Shown piece after piece: positions 25,866-33,461 of a DNA stretch of 64,000 bases (its first letter is position 1; every line of letters begins with the position of its first letter). The DNA comes from Geobacter sp. (GTDB lineage: Bacteria > Desulfobacterota > Desulfuromonadia > Geobacterales > Geobacteraceae): assembly GCA_003490025.1 (NCBI GenBank), contig DNJC01000055.1, forward strand, positions 62,001 to 126,000. Reading direction: 5' to 3'. A program made the position numbers and the translations under genes. The notes under the pieces were generated by a model, which saw nothing but the letters and a program-made list of their open reading frames with translations, was not told the origin of the DNA and made no database searches.

Positions 25866-26177
25866 CTAGCGGTACCCCGCCTCCTTCCATGCCGCCACCC
25901 CACCCTTCATGGCCGACACCTTGTAAAATCCCTTCTCTGCGAATTCAGCTGCCCGACCGGCAGACGTGTGCTCCTGCGGTCATTGGCAATAGAAGATCAG
26001 CTCCTTGTCCTTTGGTATCTCCGGGAGCCGGGCGTTGAATTCGCCCATAGTGAGCGCTTTCTCCAGCCGGATCCCCCCGCACATCTCCTCGCTGTCGTAG
26101 GCGCAGACGAACAGGGCCTGCCCCCCCTGCACCTTGCTGCGCGCCTCTTGTACCGATATCCGTTTTGCCTCTGCCAT
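25866..26177 (-). CDS. Rhodanese-like protein with probable selenocysteine (in-frame UGA at codon 66)
   Basis: The frame starts MAEAKRISVQEARSKVQGG and reaches KELIFYCQ, then a TGA (25980-25982). It continues in the same frame as PQEHTSAGRAAEFAEKGF, ...SAMKGGVAAWKEAGYR, and stops at TAG (25866). The 37 residues after the UGA are a perfectly ordinary rhodanese C-terminus, including the GGxxAWKxAGY ending. In relatives the active-site loop reads YCxCPxExTS(A); here the second Cys position is the UGA (YCQ-U-PQEHTSAG). A short hairpin with a GGUCG loop follows 16 bases after the UGA. I therefore read it as a 103-residue selenoprotein, not a pseudogene. It has a single rhodanese domain and is a one-gene transcript with a terminator on its left. 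Confidence 0.8.
25949..25963 (-). promoter_or_regulatory. Candidate SECIS hairpin for UGA recoding
   Basis: In the mRNA the stem CUGCC/GGCAG encloses the loop GGUCG, starting 16 bases after the UGA. Bacterial SECIS elements lie immediately downstream of the UGA inside the coding region and have a small apical loop with exposed G-U bases (GGUCU in E. coli fdhF), bound by SelB. Loop sequence and distance (21 bases from UGA to the loop) fit; stem bulges typical of the E. coli element were not verified. Confidence 0.55.
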
Positions 26178-26613
26178 TTTTTCCTCCTTTCATCCTTGCC
26201 AAAGATGGGCCTGAAAACTGACTTCCGCTCGGGCCCCGGATGCGGACCGAACCGTAAAAGAGTAGCAGACAAACCGTGCGGGGACAGAGGCTGACCGATT
26301 AAAAATCAGTCTCGACCAATCTCCGACACGACATCCCTTTTCCGCTTATCTGTCGCGCTAGCGACCTCCCTCCCCTTCAAGGGGAGGGGCGGGGTCACTG
26401 TGGTAGGGGCGAATAATCATTCGCCCCTACTCCGGTTCTTCGCTGAAGCCGCAAGTCTTCCCCCCTCCCAACCTCCCCCCGCTGGGGGGAGGAGTAAGTG
26501 GTTACTAGTGGGTAAAGCTCTTAACTTAACGGCAGTGATGGTCGAGGTGGGGGTGGGTGAGCCGGACCGGTCGGCGCCTTGCGGCCGGGAAGCGGGAAGC
26601 TACACTAGCGCCT
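26178..26613. other. Intergenic region with type B palindromes and a nested hairpin
   Basis: No gene is supported. The right half holds a facing palindrome pair (26363-26494) with a smaller perfect palindrome inside it. The left end is the leader of the minus-strand rhodanese, including its AGGAGG-like site; the right end is the leader of the plus-strand hydrolase. Confidence 0.6.
26363..26494. repeat. Facing palindromes (type B) around a perfect hairpin
   Basis: The left arm reads CCTCCCTCCCCTTCAAGGGG; the right arm reads CCCTCCCAACCTCCCCCCGC followed by TGGGGGGAGGAG. Between them GTAGGGGCGAAT-AATC-ATTCGCCCCTAC (26404-26431) is a perfect 12-base stem. The outer arms resemble those at 8568-8650, so this is the second copy of that element. 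Confidence 0.65.
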
Positions 26614-27753
26614 ATGAAACGGAAACCGAAACGATACCGTCTTCTCCCGCTCCTGTCCCTGACGCTGCTCACGCTGCTGGTTTCGCTCAACGGCTGCAAC
26701 GCCCGGCGCGACTATCAGGCGGCGCTGCTTCTTGAGGACATCGCCGCCGGGAAGGCTCCGAGCCGACTGAAGTCGGCCACAACTGAGCCGGTGCGGCGAG
26801 CGGTTACCTTCACCGTCCCGGGGCGGACGCTCGGGGGGGATCTCTACCTGGCGGGGACAAAGCCGATGGCGGGGGTGCTGCTTTTGCCGGGGGCCGCTGA
26901 AAACGGGAAGGACGATCCGCGCCTGCAGGCGTTCGCCGGGAGCCTCGCGCGCGCCGGTTTCGCCGTCATGGTCCCCGACCTCGCCGGATTGCGCACCCTT
27001 CGTGTCACTAGCAGCGACATCGCCGACACCGTCGAGGCCTTCTCCTGGCTGGCCGGCAGGGAGGACCTCGCTCCGGAGGGGAGGGCCGGCTTTTTATCCT
27101 TCAGCTACGCCTGCGGCCCGGCGATCCTGGCCGCACTCCACCCCGCCATCGCCCCGCGGGTCAGATTCGTCATGTCGGTGGGGGGATATTTCAGCCTCCC
27201 GGAGCTGCTCACTTTCTTCACCACCGGCTACTACCTGCGGGACGGGGAGTGGCGTTTCATGCAGCCCAACGGCTACGGCAAATGGATCTTCGTGGCGAGC
27301 AACATCGGCCGCCTGCGCGCCACCACGGACCAGGAACTCTTCCGGCAGCTGGCACGGCGAAAGCTGGCCGACCTGGAAGCGCCGGTGGGGGACCTGGTGC
27401 GGCGGCTCACCCCGGAAGGAAGAAGCGTGTACGACTTCGTCGACAACCGCGATCCGGCCCGGGCGCTTCCCCTCATGGAACGGCTCCCTGCCGCGATACG
27501 CCGCGAGATCGACGCCCTGGACCTGGCAAAGCACGACCTGAGCCGCCTGCGCGCCCGTTTCATCCTGGTGCACGGCTACGACGACGACATCATCCCCTAC
27601 ACGCAAAGCGTCGCCCTTGAAAGACACCTCCCACCCGGCACGACACGGCTCTACCTGGTGCGCGGCCTCCAGCACGTGGAGCTGGAACCGCGGGTCATCG
27701 ACAAGTACCGGCTCTGGAGAGCCCTCTCAGCCCTTTTGCGCTCCGCGTCCTAG
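26614..27753 (+). CDS. Alpha/beta-hydrolase lipoprotein
   Basis: A 379-residue protein with a lipoprotein signal ending in LLVSLNGCNARR, so it is membrane-anchored by a lipid. The fold is an alpha/beta hydrolase: VLLLPGAAENGKDDPRLQAF, VMVPDLAGLRTLR, then FLSFSYACGPAILAAL at the nucleophile-elbow position. The elbow lacks a clear GxSxG, so catalysis is uncertain. The acid and His positions could be in LVHGYDDDIIPYTQ and RGLQHVELE. The ATG at 26614 puts the signal peptide at the N-terminus; an upstream in-frame start would bury it. Its stop overlaps the carbonic anhydrase stop on the other strand. Confidence 0.75.
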   Translation: MKRKPKRYRLLPLLSLTLLTLLVSLNGCNARRDYQAALLLEDIAAGKAPSRLKSATTEPVRRAVTFTVPGRTLGGDLYLAGTKPMAGVLLLPGAAENGKDDPRLQAFAGSLARAGFAVMVPDLAGLRTLRVTSSDIADTVEAFSWLAGREDLAPEGRAGFLSFSYACGPAILAALHPAIAPRVRFVMSVGGYFSLPELLTFFTTGYYLRDGEWRFMQPNGYGKWIFVASNIGRLRATTDQELFRQLARRKLADLEAPVGDLVRRLTPEGRSVYDFVDNRDPARALPLMERLPAAIRREIDALDLAKHDLSRLRARFILVHGYDDDIIPYTQSVALERHLPPGTTRLYLVRGLQHVELEPRVIDKYRLWRALSALLRSAS

Positions 27754-28355
27754 CCCCCCGGCTGGCCCGACATCTTCACCACCTTTATCTCGCCGTTGCC
27801 CATGTCGTAGACCCAGCCGTGGATCTTCAACTTCTTGTCGGTCATCGCCTTGCGCACAAAGGGATACTCCTGCAGATGCTCCAGTTGCAGCCGGACGTTC
27901 TCCTCCACTATCAGGTTCATCCGCAGTTCCGGGTCCATCTCGATATGCAGCGCCGCGATTTTTTCGTCCACCCGCTCCTTCGCCTTGTAGGCGTTGCTCA
28001 GCCAGATCGGGATGTACTTGTCGTCGCTGTTTTCATTGACCAGCGCGTGGATGCCGCCACAACCGTAATGGCCGCAGATGACGATATCCGGAATCTGCAG
28101 GTGGTTGATGGAGAACTCGAGGACCGCGCTGAGGTTCCAGTCGTTGTTCGCAACGATGTTCCCGACGTTGCGGTGCACGAAGACCTCCCCCGCCCTGGTC
28201 TGCGTGATGGTGTTCACCGGCACCCGGGAATCGGAGCAGCCGATCCAGAGCACCGTCGGTTTCTGGTCCTTGGCCAGAGTGATGAAGAACTCCTTTTCCT
28301 TCTCGAACGTTTCCGATACGAACCGCTTGTTCCCCTCCAAAAGAGTCGTGATCAT
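27750..28355 (-). CDS. Beta-class carbonic anhydrase
   Basis: A 201-residue beta-carbonic anhydrase with the zinc ligands in WIGCSDSRVPVN and ICGHYGCGGIHAL (C-x-D-S-R and H-x-x-C). It interconverts CO2 and bicarbonate in the cytoplasm. I choose the ATG at 28355 (MITTLLEGNKRFV), which has a GGGGAG-type site and matches the family N-terminus, rather than longer starts. It is a stand-alone gene, convergent with the hydrolase. Confidence 0.93.
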   Translation of the reverse strand: MITTLLEGNKRFVSETFEKEKEFFITLAKDQKPTVLWIGCSDSRVPVNTITQTRAGEVFVHRNVGNIVANNDWNLSAVLEFSINHLQIPDIVICGHYGCGGIHALVNENSDDKYIPIWLSNAYKAKERVDEKIAALHIEMDPELRMNLIVEENVRLQLEHLQEYPFVRKAMTDKKLKIHGWVYDMGNGEIKVVKMSGQPGG

Positions 28356-28497
28356 GGCTCCCCGCTCCCCGCCGCAGCGACTATAAAGATGGATTTCACT
28401 GTCAGGCGCCTGCGGCACTGTCAGCACCACAGACAACACCTCCTGCAAGTGCTTAAAAAGTACTATCAAATGAGGGAAAGTCCAGCAAAGGGGTGGA

Positions 28498-28525
28498 TGA
28501 GGCAGGTTCTATGAGGCAGGTTCTA
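28498..28525 (+). repeat. Two tandem copies of a 14-base unit
   Basis: The unit TGAGGCAGGTTCTA occurs twice with no spacer (28498-28511 and 28512-28525) in the 255-base gap upstream of the carbonic anhydrase. It may be a recent slippage duplication; no protein is encoded across it. Confidence 0.8.
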
Positions 28526-28610
28526 CGTTCTACCAACGTGCCTGTAACAGAAATGACCTAGATGGGTCAGCGCGAAACGGTTGCATGGGCCATGGCTTCC
28601 CCCGGTGGCG

Positions 28611-29060
28611 TCAGCTTTCCCCGTACAGACCGGTCAGCACGGCTTCAGCCAGGACATGCCCCTCCATGGCCACGTTCAATTGCCCCTTGCTCGCGGTCCC
28701 CGCCAGGTCCAGCTGCGCATCCAGGGCATACAGCCTGAAGACGTAGCGGTGCGTCCCTGAAGGGGGACACGGGCCGCCGTACTTGCTGTGCCCCCAGCTG
28801 TTCCTGCCGATCACCGACTCCCGCGGCTGCGCCTGCTGCGCCAGGGTCGTCGTGCCGGGGTCGATGTTCCAGACGATCCAGTGCACCCAGAGGCCGTTAG
28901 GCGCATCCGGATCCTCCAGCACCAGCGCCAGCGACTTGGTGCCGGGCGGGGTGCCGGCGATGCGGAGTTCCGGGCTGATGTTGTCCCCGTCGCAGGTGTA
29001 CTTGGCGGGAATTCTCCCGTTTTCCTTGAATTCAGGGCTGGTCAATCGCATCTGTGCCAT
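28611..29060 (-). CDS. YbhB/YbcL-type phosphatidylethanolamine-binding protein (PEBP)
   Basis: A 149-residue protein with the conserved LTSPEFKENGRIPAKYTCDG, DPDAPNGLWVHWIVWNI, GHSKYGGPCPPSGTHRYVF and a C-terminal amphipathic helix. Bacterial PEBP homologues are small cytoplasmic or periplasmic proteins of uncertain biochemical role. It lies 28 bases downstream of the 395-residue protein's stop, so it may be co-transcribed. Confidence 0.92.
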   Translation of the reverse strand: MAQMRLTSPEFKENGRIPAKYTCDGDNISPELRIAGTPPGTKSLALVLEDPDAPNGLWVHWIVWNIDPGTTTLAQQAQPRESVIGRNSWGHSKYGGPCPPSGTHRYVFRLYALDAQLDLAGTASKGQLNVAMEGHVLAEAVLTGLYGES

Positions 29061-29087
29061 AAGTCACCCCCTGTTGTTTTCCTTTCC

Positions 29088-30275
29088 TCATCGGCCGCTT
29101 CCCTGCGGGATGCCGGCCGTCCATATTTCGATCACCAGATCATCCACCTGGGCGAACTGCTCCGACAGGGAGCCTGTCGGCCTGAAGATCTCCAGGCTCC
29201 ACTGGCCGTCCGCAGTCGTACCGCCGATGGGACTGGCGTTCATGTGCGTCACCGCCCCGCCCACTTCCGAGATGCGAACCGAGCGCCGGTTTTCCATCCG
29301 CCCCAGCAGGCACGGCGGAAGGGTCGACTGGTCCTCCTCCACCCTCTTCCCCGACCTCAGATAGAGCGCCGCATCGGGGAGCCGGACCAGCGCCGACCAC
29401 GGCACCGTCCCCGCCTCCCCCACCAAAGACGCGCTGATACCGCGCACGCGGCAGTTGTCGAACCCCTGGAAGAGGTCGAGGGGTACCTGGAACCTCACCG
29501 AGAAGCTGTCCCTGGCATGCCTTAACTGCCCCCAGGCGTTCCGGTTCATCAGGGCCCGGACCGAGAAAGCCCGGGTGAAGGTCTGCGTCCTTAGCCGGTA
29601 TCGCACGAGCCACTCGATCGCGTCGCGTGTCCAGATGGAGAGGCTGGTAATGGAGGCGCCCAGCGTATCGGCCCAGGAATTCAGCGGCGACGGCTCCCCG
29701 TCGTACCCGAAGTACCTGCCGAGCCCCCCCTCGGCCACGCTCACCCGGTTTATCGCCTCCTCGTAATCGCGGCAAAGACGTTTCAGCACCAGGTCGCGCT
29801 GCTCGTCGAGTGCGAAGGGCCTCCCCGGGCCGGCGAGTTCCTTTTTCCGCAGCGCGGCTTCCGCCCTCAGGTCGAGAGAACTCCTGATTTCCAGAGCGGC
29901 CGCCTCGACAGGCGCCACCCTCTCCCCTTCCTCCGGCACGCGCCCCTCTTCTTCCTCCTTCCTCTCTTCCACCTCGGCCCGCAGCCCCTCCGAAGCGGCT
30001 TCCGCTTCAGGAGCCCGGGCGGGTTCCTCTTTCGACGCCGCCTCAGCTTTTCGCTTTCTGTCCAGCTCGACTTGTTTCTCCTGGATCTCCAGGTCGTGGC
30101 TGAACTCGCTCCAGGCACGGTCAAGGAGGGAGTATTCCCTGTGATCGAGAAGACACCTGTCCAGAAGTATCGCTGCCTGGTCCAGGAGCGCCTCCGCGTG
30201 CCGGGGGGTGAAATTTGCGGCCAGCATCTCCGGGTCCGGACGATAGCTCACGATGTTGCACGCCGGCTTGCTCAT
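29088..30275 (-). CDS. Uncharacterised protein with charged linker and Tc-toxin-like C-terminal part
   Basis: A 395-residue protein. It has an N-terminal helical part (about 1-70), a Glu/Lys/Ala-rich linker (about 70-140) and a longer C-terminal domain. The C-terminal domain contains TRDAIEWLVRYRLRTQTF, FDNCRVRGISASLVGEAG and, near the end, GQWSLEIFRPTGSLSEQF then VDDLVIEIWTAG. That layout (RVRxISASL, then a WSLEI strand, then VxDLVIEI) resembles the C-terminal TcB-binding part of TcA toxin subunits. No pore, translocation or toxin domains are present, so this is a distant likeness only. The gene is not flanked by toxin partners; PEBP follows. Confidence 0.5.
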   Translation of the reverse strand: MSKPACNIVSYRPDPEMLAANFTPRHAEALLDQAAILLDRCLLDHREYSLLDRAWSEFSHDLEIQEKQVELDRKRKAEAASKEEPARAPEAEAASEGLRAEVEERKEEEEGRVPEEGERVAPVEAAALEIRSSLDLRAEAALRKKELAGPGRPFALDEQRDLVLKRLCRDYEEAINRVSVAEGGLGRYFGYDGEPSPLNSWADTLGASITSLSIWTRDAIEWLVRYRLRTQTFTRAFSVRALMNRNAWGQLRHARDSFSVRFQVPLDLFQGFDNCRVRGISASLVGEAGTVPWSALVRLPDAALYLRSGKRVEEDQSTLPPCLLGRMENRRSVRISEVGGAVTHMNASPIGGTTADGQWSLEIFRPTGSLSEQFAQVDDLVIEIWTAGIPQGSGR

Positions 30276-30312
30276 CTGCTACCTCCTGTTTTACCGGTGA
30301 ATCCAAACGAAG

Positions 30313-30336
30313 AGGGGGCAGCGTCGGCTGCCCCCT
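30313..30336 (-). terminator. Hairpin, probable terminator of the Cys-rich copper protein gene
   Basis: A perfect 10-base stem (AGGGGGCAGC/GCTGCCCCCT) with a four-base loop lies just beyond the stop at 30342. On the minus strand it is followed only by CTTCGTTTGG, so the T tract is weak and termination may be partial. Confidence 0.5.
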
Positions 30337-30341
30337 GCTCG

Positions 30342-30767
<426 letters not shown>

Positions 30768-31051
30768 GATGTTCTCCTGTTTTAGGTTGATTGGCGGCAC
30801 TACAATTAGCCAATTCTAACCGTGCGGCAGGATAATTCAACGAACTCCTTCCTGCGGCAGCTGCAGGAGGTTTTCCTTTCCGGAAAGAGCGCCGCCGGCC
30901 ACTGCCTGATAAGCAGCGCCTCCTGCTCGTTGATCCCGAGCGACAGCAGGAATGCGTGATGAGGGGGGGGCACCCCGACTACGGTGGTGCGAGAGTTGCA
31001 TCCTTGCTGGCCCACGAGGCAAGATCTACGACCGACAGGGGGGAAACGAGC

Positions 31052-31480
31052 ATGACTTCGGCAAAGACAGGAGATACGGTCACCATCAGCTACATAGGGA
31101 CACTCGACGACGGCACCATCTTTCACAGCACCGAGGAACAGGGGCCGCTGACGGTCACTCTCGGCGCAGGGGAGCTCTTTCCGGCACTGGAGCAGGCGAT
31201 CATCGGGATGCGGGTGACCGACACCAGGAACATCTTCCTTTGCGCCTCCGAGGCGTACGGCGCGCGCCGCGACGAGAACCTCATCCGGGTCTCGCGCGGC
31301 TCCTTCCCTGCCGAAAAAGAGATCACCCCGGGTCAAAAACTGGGCATAGAATTCGCCGGCGGGGCCTCCAGAGTCATGGTGGTCACCGAGGTCACGGAAA
31401 CCGCGGTCACCCTGGACGGAAACCACCCGCTTGCGGGACTGAACCTCACCTTCGCCCTCCGGCTGGACCTGATTCAATAA
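31052..31480 (+). CDS. FKBP-type peptidyl-prolyl isomerase (SlyD-like)
   Basis: A 142-residue protein beginning with the FKBP strand VTISYIGTLDDGTIFHST. It includes GAGELFPALEQAIIGMR and the active-site-like EAYGARRDENLIRVSR followed by an insert-in-flap region. This is the SlyD arrangement, but without the His-rich metal-binding tail. Such proteins catalyse prolyl isomerisation and act as chaperones. The ATG at 31052 follows a GGGGGAA-type site. It converges on the CZB gene. Confidence 0.88.
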   Translation: MTSAKTGDTVTISYIGTLDDGTIFHSTEEQGPLTVTLGAGELFPALEQAIIGMRVTDTRNIFLCASEAYGARRDENLIRVSRGSFPAEKEITPGQKLGIEFAGGASRVMVVTEVTETAVTLDGNHPLAGLNLTFALRLDLIQ

Positions 31481-31493
31481 CGCCGCGTCTGTT

Positions 31494-31850
31494 TCAAATG
31501 CTCTCTTTCCACCGGTTCAAAGCTTCGGTGAGCCTGCCCGAGACCTCGGCAAGCTCGCCTCCGAACCCCATCATACTTTCCGCTTCACCCTTTTTACCCT
31601 GCGCGGCCAGCTGGGCCACCTTTGCCGCTACCCGGTGGAACTCGGCATGCAGTTGCTTCACCTTCCGGTAGTGCAGCGAGGACTTTTGCCTGCCGACCGA
31701 CGTCACCCCTTCCAGCCATTTGCCGAAACGGCATTCGCTCTCCGTGATCCCTCCAGCCGGGACCGCCGTCCCGCCCTGGACGAGAAGGTTCAGGTCGAAC
31801 TTCCACATCGCGTGCTCGGTGATTGCGTTGTTGATCTCTTGCTTGTCCAT
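31494..31850 (-). CDS. Stand-alone CZB (chemoreceptor zinc-binding) domain protein
   Basis: A 118-residue protein that is a bare CZB domain. It has an N-terminal His in ITEHAMWKFDLN, the signature Cys motif CRFGKWL, and the His pair in LHAEFHRVAAK. In chemoreceptors and diguanylate cyclases the domain binds zinc through the one Cys and His residues and senses zinc or hypochlorous acid. Here it is free-standing and not attached to a signalling domain, so it may bind a soluble partner. Confidence 0.88.
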   Translation of the reverse strand: MDKQEINNAITEHAMWKFDLNLLVQGGTAVPAGGITESECRFGKWLEGVTSVGRQKSSLHYRKVKQLHAEFHRVAAKVAQLAAQGKKGEAESMMGFGGELAEVSGRLTEALNRWKESI

Positions 31851-32001
31851 GCATGTACCTTCGACTCTGCTTGGTGATGAAGCTTAGGATAAGAGGCGGC
31901 ACATCCATTACAGCCACTTTGATTGTACCAAGGCGGGACGGCTGTCAAAGGCCCGCTGAATTATAAATATTTAACACCATGGTCCGTCACGGCGTGTTTA
32001 C

Positions 32002-32035
32002 ATAAGGCGCACAAGAATTCATAATGCGCCCTTAT
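32002..32035. promoter_or_regulatory. Inverted repeat, possible operator
   Basis: ATAAGGCGC (32002-32010) faces GCGCCCTTAT (32026-32035) around a 15-base loop. It is about 160 bases upstream of the candidate -35 of the alcohol dehydrogenase gene. An operator or a short hairpin are both possible. Confidence 0.35.
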
Positions 32036-32198
32036 TAAGTTTATTATAGCGAGATTTCCAGGACGGCCTTCAACGCCGCAACAGAAGGGGTTACATCGGC
32101 ACTATCTTTACCGGCTCCCTGTCTTATGAATTTTTTATTATTGCTCCTTATCAGGCGTCTTATTCGCAGAGCCCGAGTTCCAGAGCTGCAGGTTGTCA

Positions 32199-32227
32199 TG
32201 GCAATCGCGGCGGAATATGGTTATAAT
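32199..32227 (+). promoter_or_regulatory. Candidate sigma-70 promoter of the alcohol dehydrogenase operon
   Basis: A perfect TATAAT (32222-32227) is preceded at 17 bases by TGGCAA (4 of 6 matches to TTGACA). Transcription would start about 65 bases before the ATG at 32301. Only the -10 is convincing. Confidence 0.4.
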
Positions 32228-32300
32228 TTACTGATTATGGCATCGGCGACGGGCTTTGATTCAGGAATCGTCTAACGATATACAGTCGAGGTATGGAACC

Positions 32301-33461
32301 ATGGCGGAAGGTCTGGGGCTTAGAAAATTTCTCGCACCGGAATTCATCTTCGGTGACGGAGCAAGGAGACTCGCCGGGCGTTACGCGAAGAACCTCGGAG
32401 GACGCAAGATCCTGGTCGTTTCCGACCCCGGGGTGGTAAAGGCCGGCTGGACCAAGGACGTGACGGACAGCCTGGAGGAGGCGGGGCTTCCCTATGTCGT
32501 TTTCACCGCGGTCACGCCCAACCCTAAGGCAGGGGAAGTGATGGCGGGGGTGGCTTTCTACCAGGCCGAGCGCTGCGACGCGCTGGTCGCGGTGGGGGGA
32601 GGGAGCCCCATCGACTGCGCCAAGGGTATCGGCATCGTCTGCTCCAACAAGAGGCACATCCTGGAGTTCGAGGGGGTCGATATGGTGAAGTCCCCCATGC
32701 CCCCGCTGATCTGCATCCCGACCACCGGGGGGACCTCCGCCGACGTCTCCCAGTTCGCCATCATCAGCAACCCTGTGGAAAGGGTGAAGATAGCCATAAT
32801 CAGCAAGTCGGTGGTCCCCGACATCGCCCTGATCGACCCGGTCACCCTCACCTCCATGGACCCCTACCTGACCGCCTGCACCGGCCTCGACGCCATGACC
32901 CACGCCATAGAGGCCTACGTATCCACCGCCCGCTCCTCCATGACCGACCTGCATGCCCTGGAAGCGCTGCGACTCCTCTCGACGAACCTGGTCCCGAGCA
33001 TCCGCAACCTCCACGACCAGGAACTCAGGAGCAACGTGATGATGGGGAGCCTGCAGGCGGGTCTCGCCTTCTCCAACGCCATCCTGGGCGCCAACCACGC
33101 CATGGCGCACAGCCTAGGCGGCGCCCTCGACCTGGCTCACGGCGAGTGCAACGCGATACTTCTGGACCACGTCATCGAGTTCAACTTCGCCTCGGCCCCC
33201 GAGCGGTTCGAGCGGATAGCCGAGGCGATGGGGCTCGACCTGCGCGGCAGGACCCTCGTTCAGAAGAAGAAGCTCCTTTTGCAGCATGTGAGGGCGCTGA
33301 AGAGGGAGGCCGGCGTCTTCCGGACCCTTGCCGAGGTGGGGGTGGGGCGCGGCGATGTCGCCATCTACAGCGAGCACGCCCTGAAGGACCCTTGCATGGC
33401 GACCAACCCGCGGCGGGCTTCGAAAAGGGACATAGAGGTCGTCTATGAAGAATCCCTCTGA
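32301..33461 (+). CDS. Iron-containing alcohol dehydrogenase
   Basis: A 386-residue group III alcohol dehydrogenase with the NAD-binding GGGSPIDCAKG, the TTGGTSADVSQF loop and the metal-ligand region: PDIALIDP, CTGLDAMTHAIEAY, and GANHAMAHSLGGALDLAHGE, which provides His residues. It is a member of the family that includes lactaldehyde/1,3-propanediol dehydrogenases; the substrate is not evident. I use the ATG at 32301, since the longer frame starts with TTG and lacks a better ribosome site. Its end overlaps the next kinase gene by 17 bases, so the two are co-translated. Confidence 0.92.
   Translation: MAEGLGLRKFLAPEFIFGDGARRLAGRYAKNLGGRKILVVSDPGVVKAGWTKDVTDSLEEAGLPYVVFTAVTPNPKAGEVMAGVAFYQAERCDALVAVGGGSPIDCAKGIGIVCSNKRHILEFEGVDMVKSPMPPLICIPTTGGTSADVSQFAIISNPVERVKIAIISKSVVPDIALIDPVTLTSMDPYLTACTGLDAMTHAIEAYVSTARSSMTDLHALEALRLLSTNLVPSIRNLHDQELRSNVMMGSLQAGLAFSNAILGANHAMAHSLGGALDLAHGECNAILLDHVIEFNFASAPERFERIAEAMGLDLRGRTLVQKKKLLLQHVRALKREAGVFRTLAEVGVGRGDVAIYSEHALKDPCMATNPRRASKRDIEVVYEESL

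Larger units (their letters stand above)
31851..32300. other. AT-rich intergenic region upstream of the alcohol dehydrogenase
   Basis: No gene is supported. An inverted repeat (32002-32035, ATAAGGCGC...GCGCCCTTAT) and a candidate promoter at 32199-32227 are the only structured elements. The region is much lower in GC than its neighbours. Confidence 0.55.

Noticed and set aside
25980..26177. The rhodanese as a 65-residue truncated gene or pseudogene
   Set aside because: The frame after the TGA continues with a complete rhodanese C-terminus, and the TGA sits exactly at the active-site Cys position; a selenocysteine reading explains this better.
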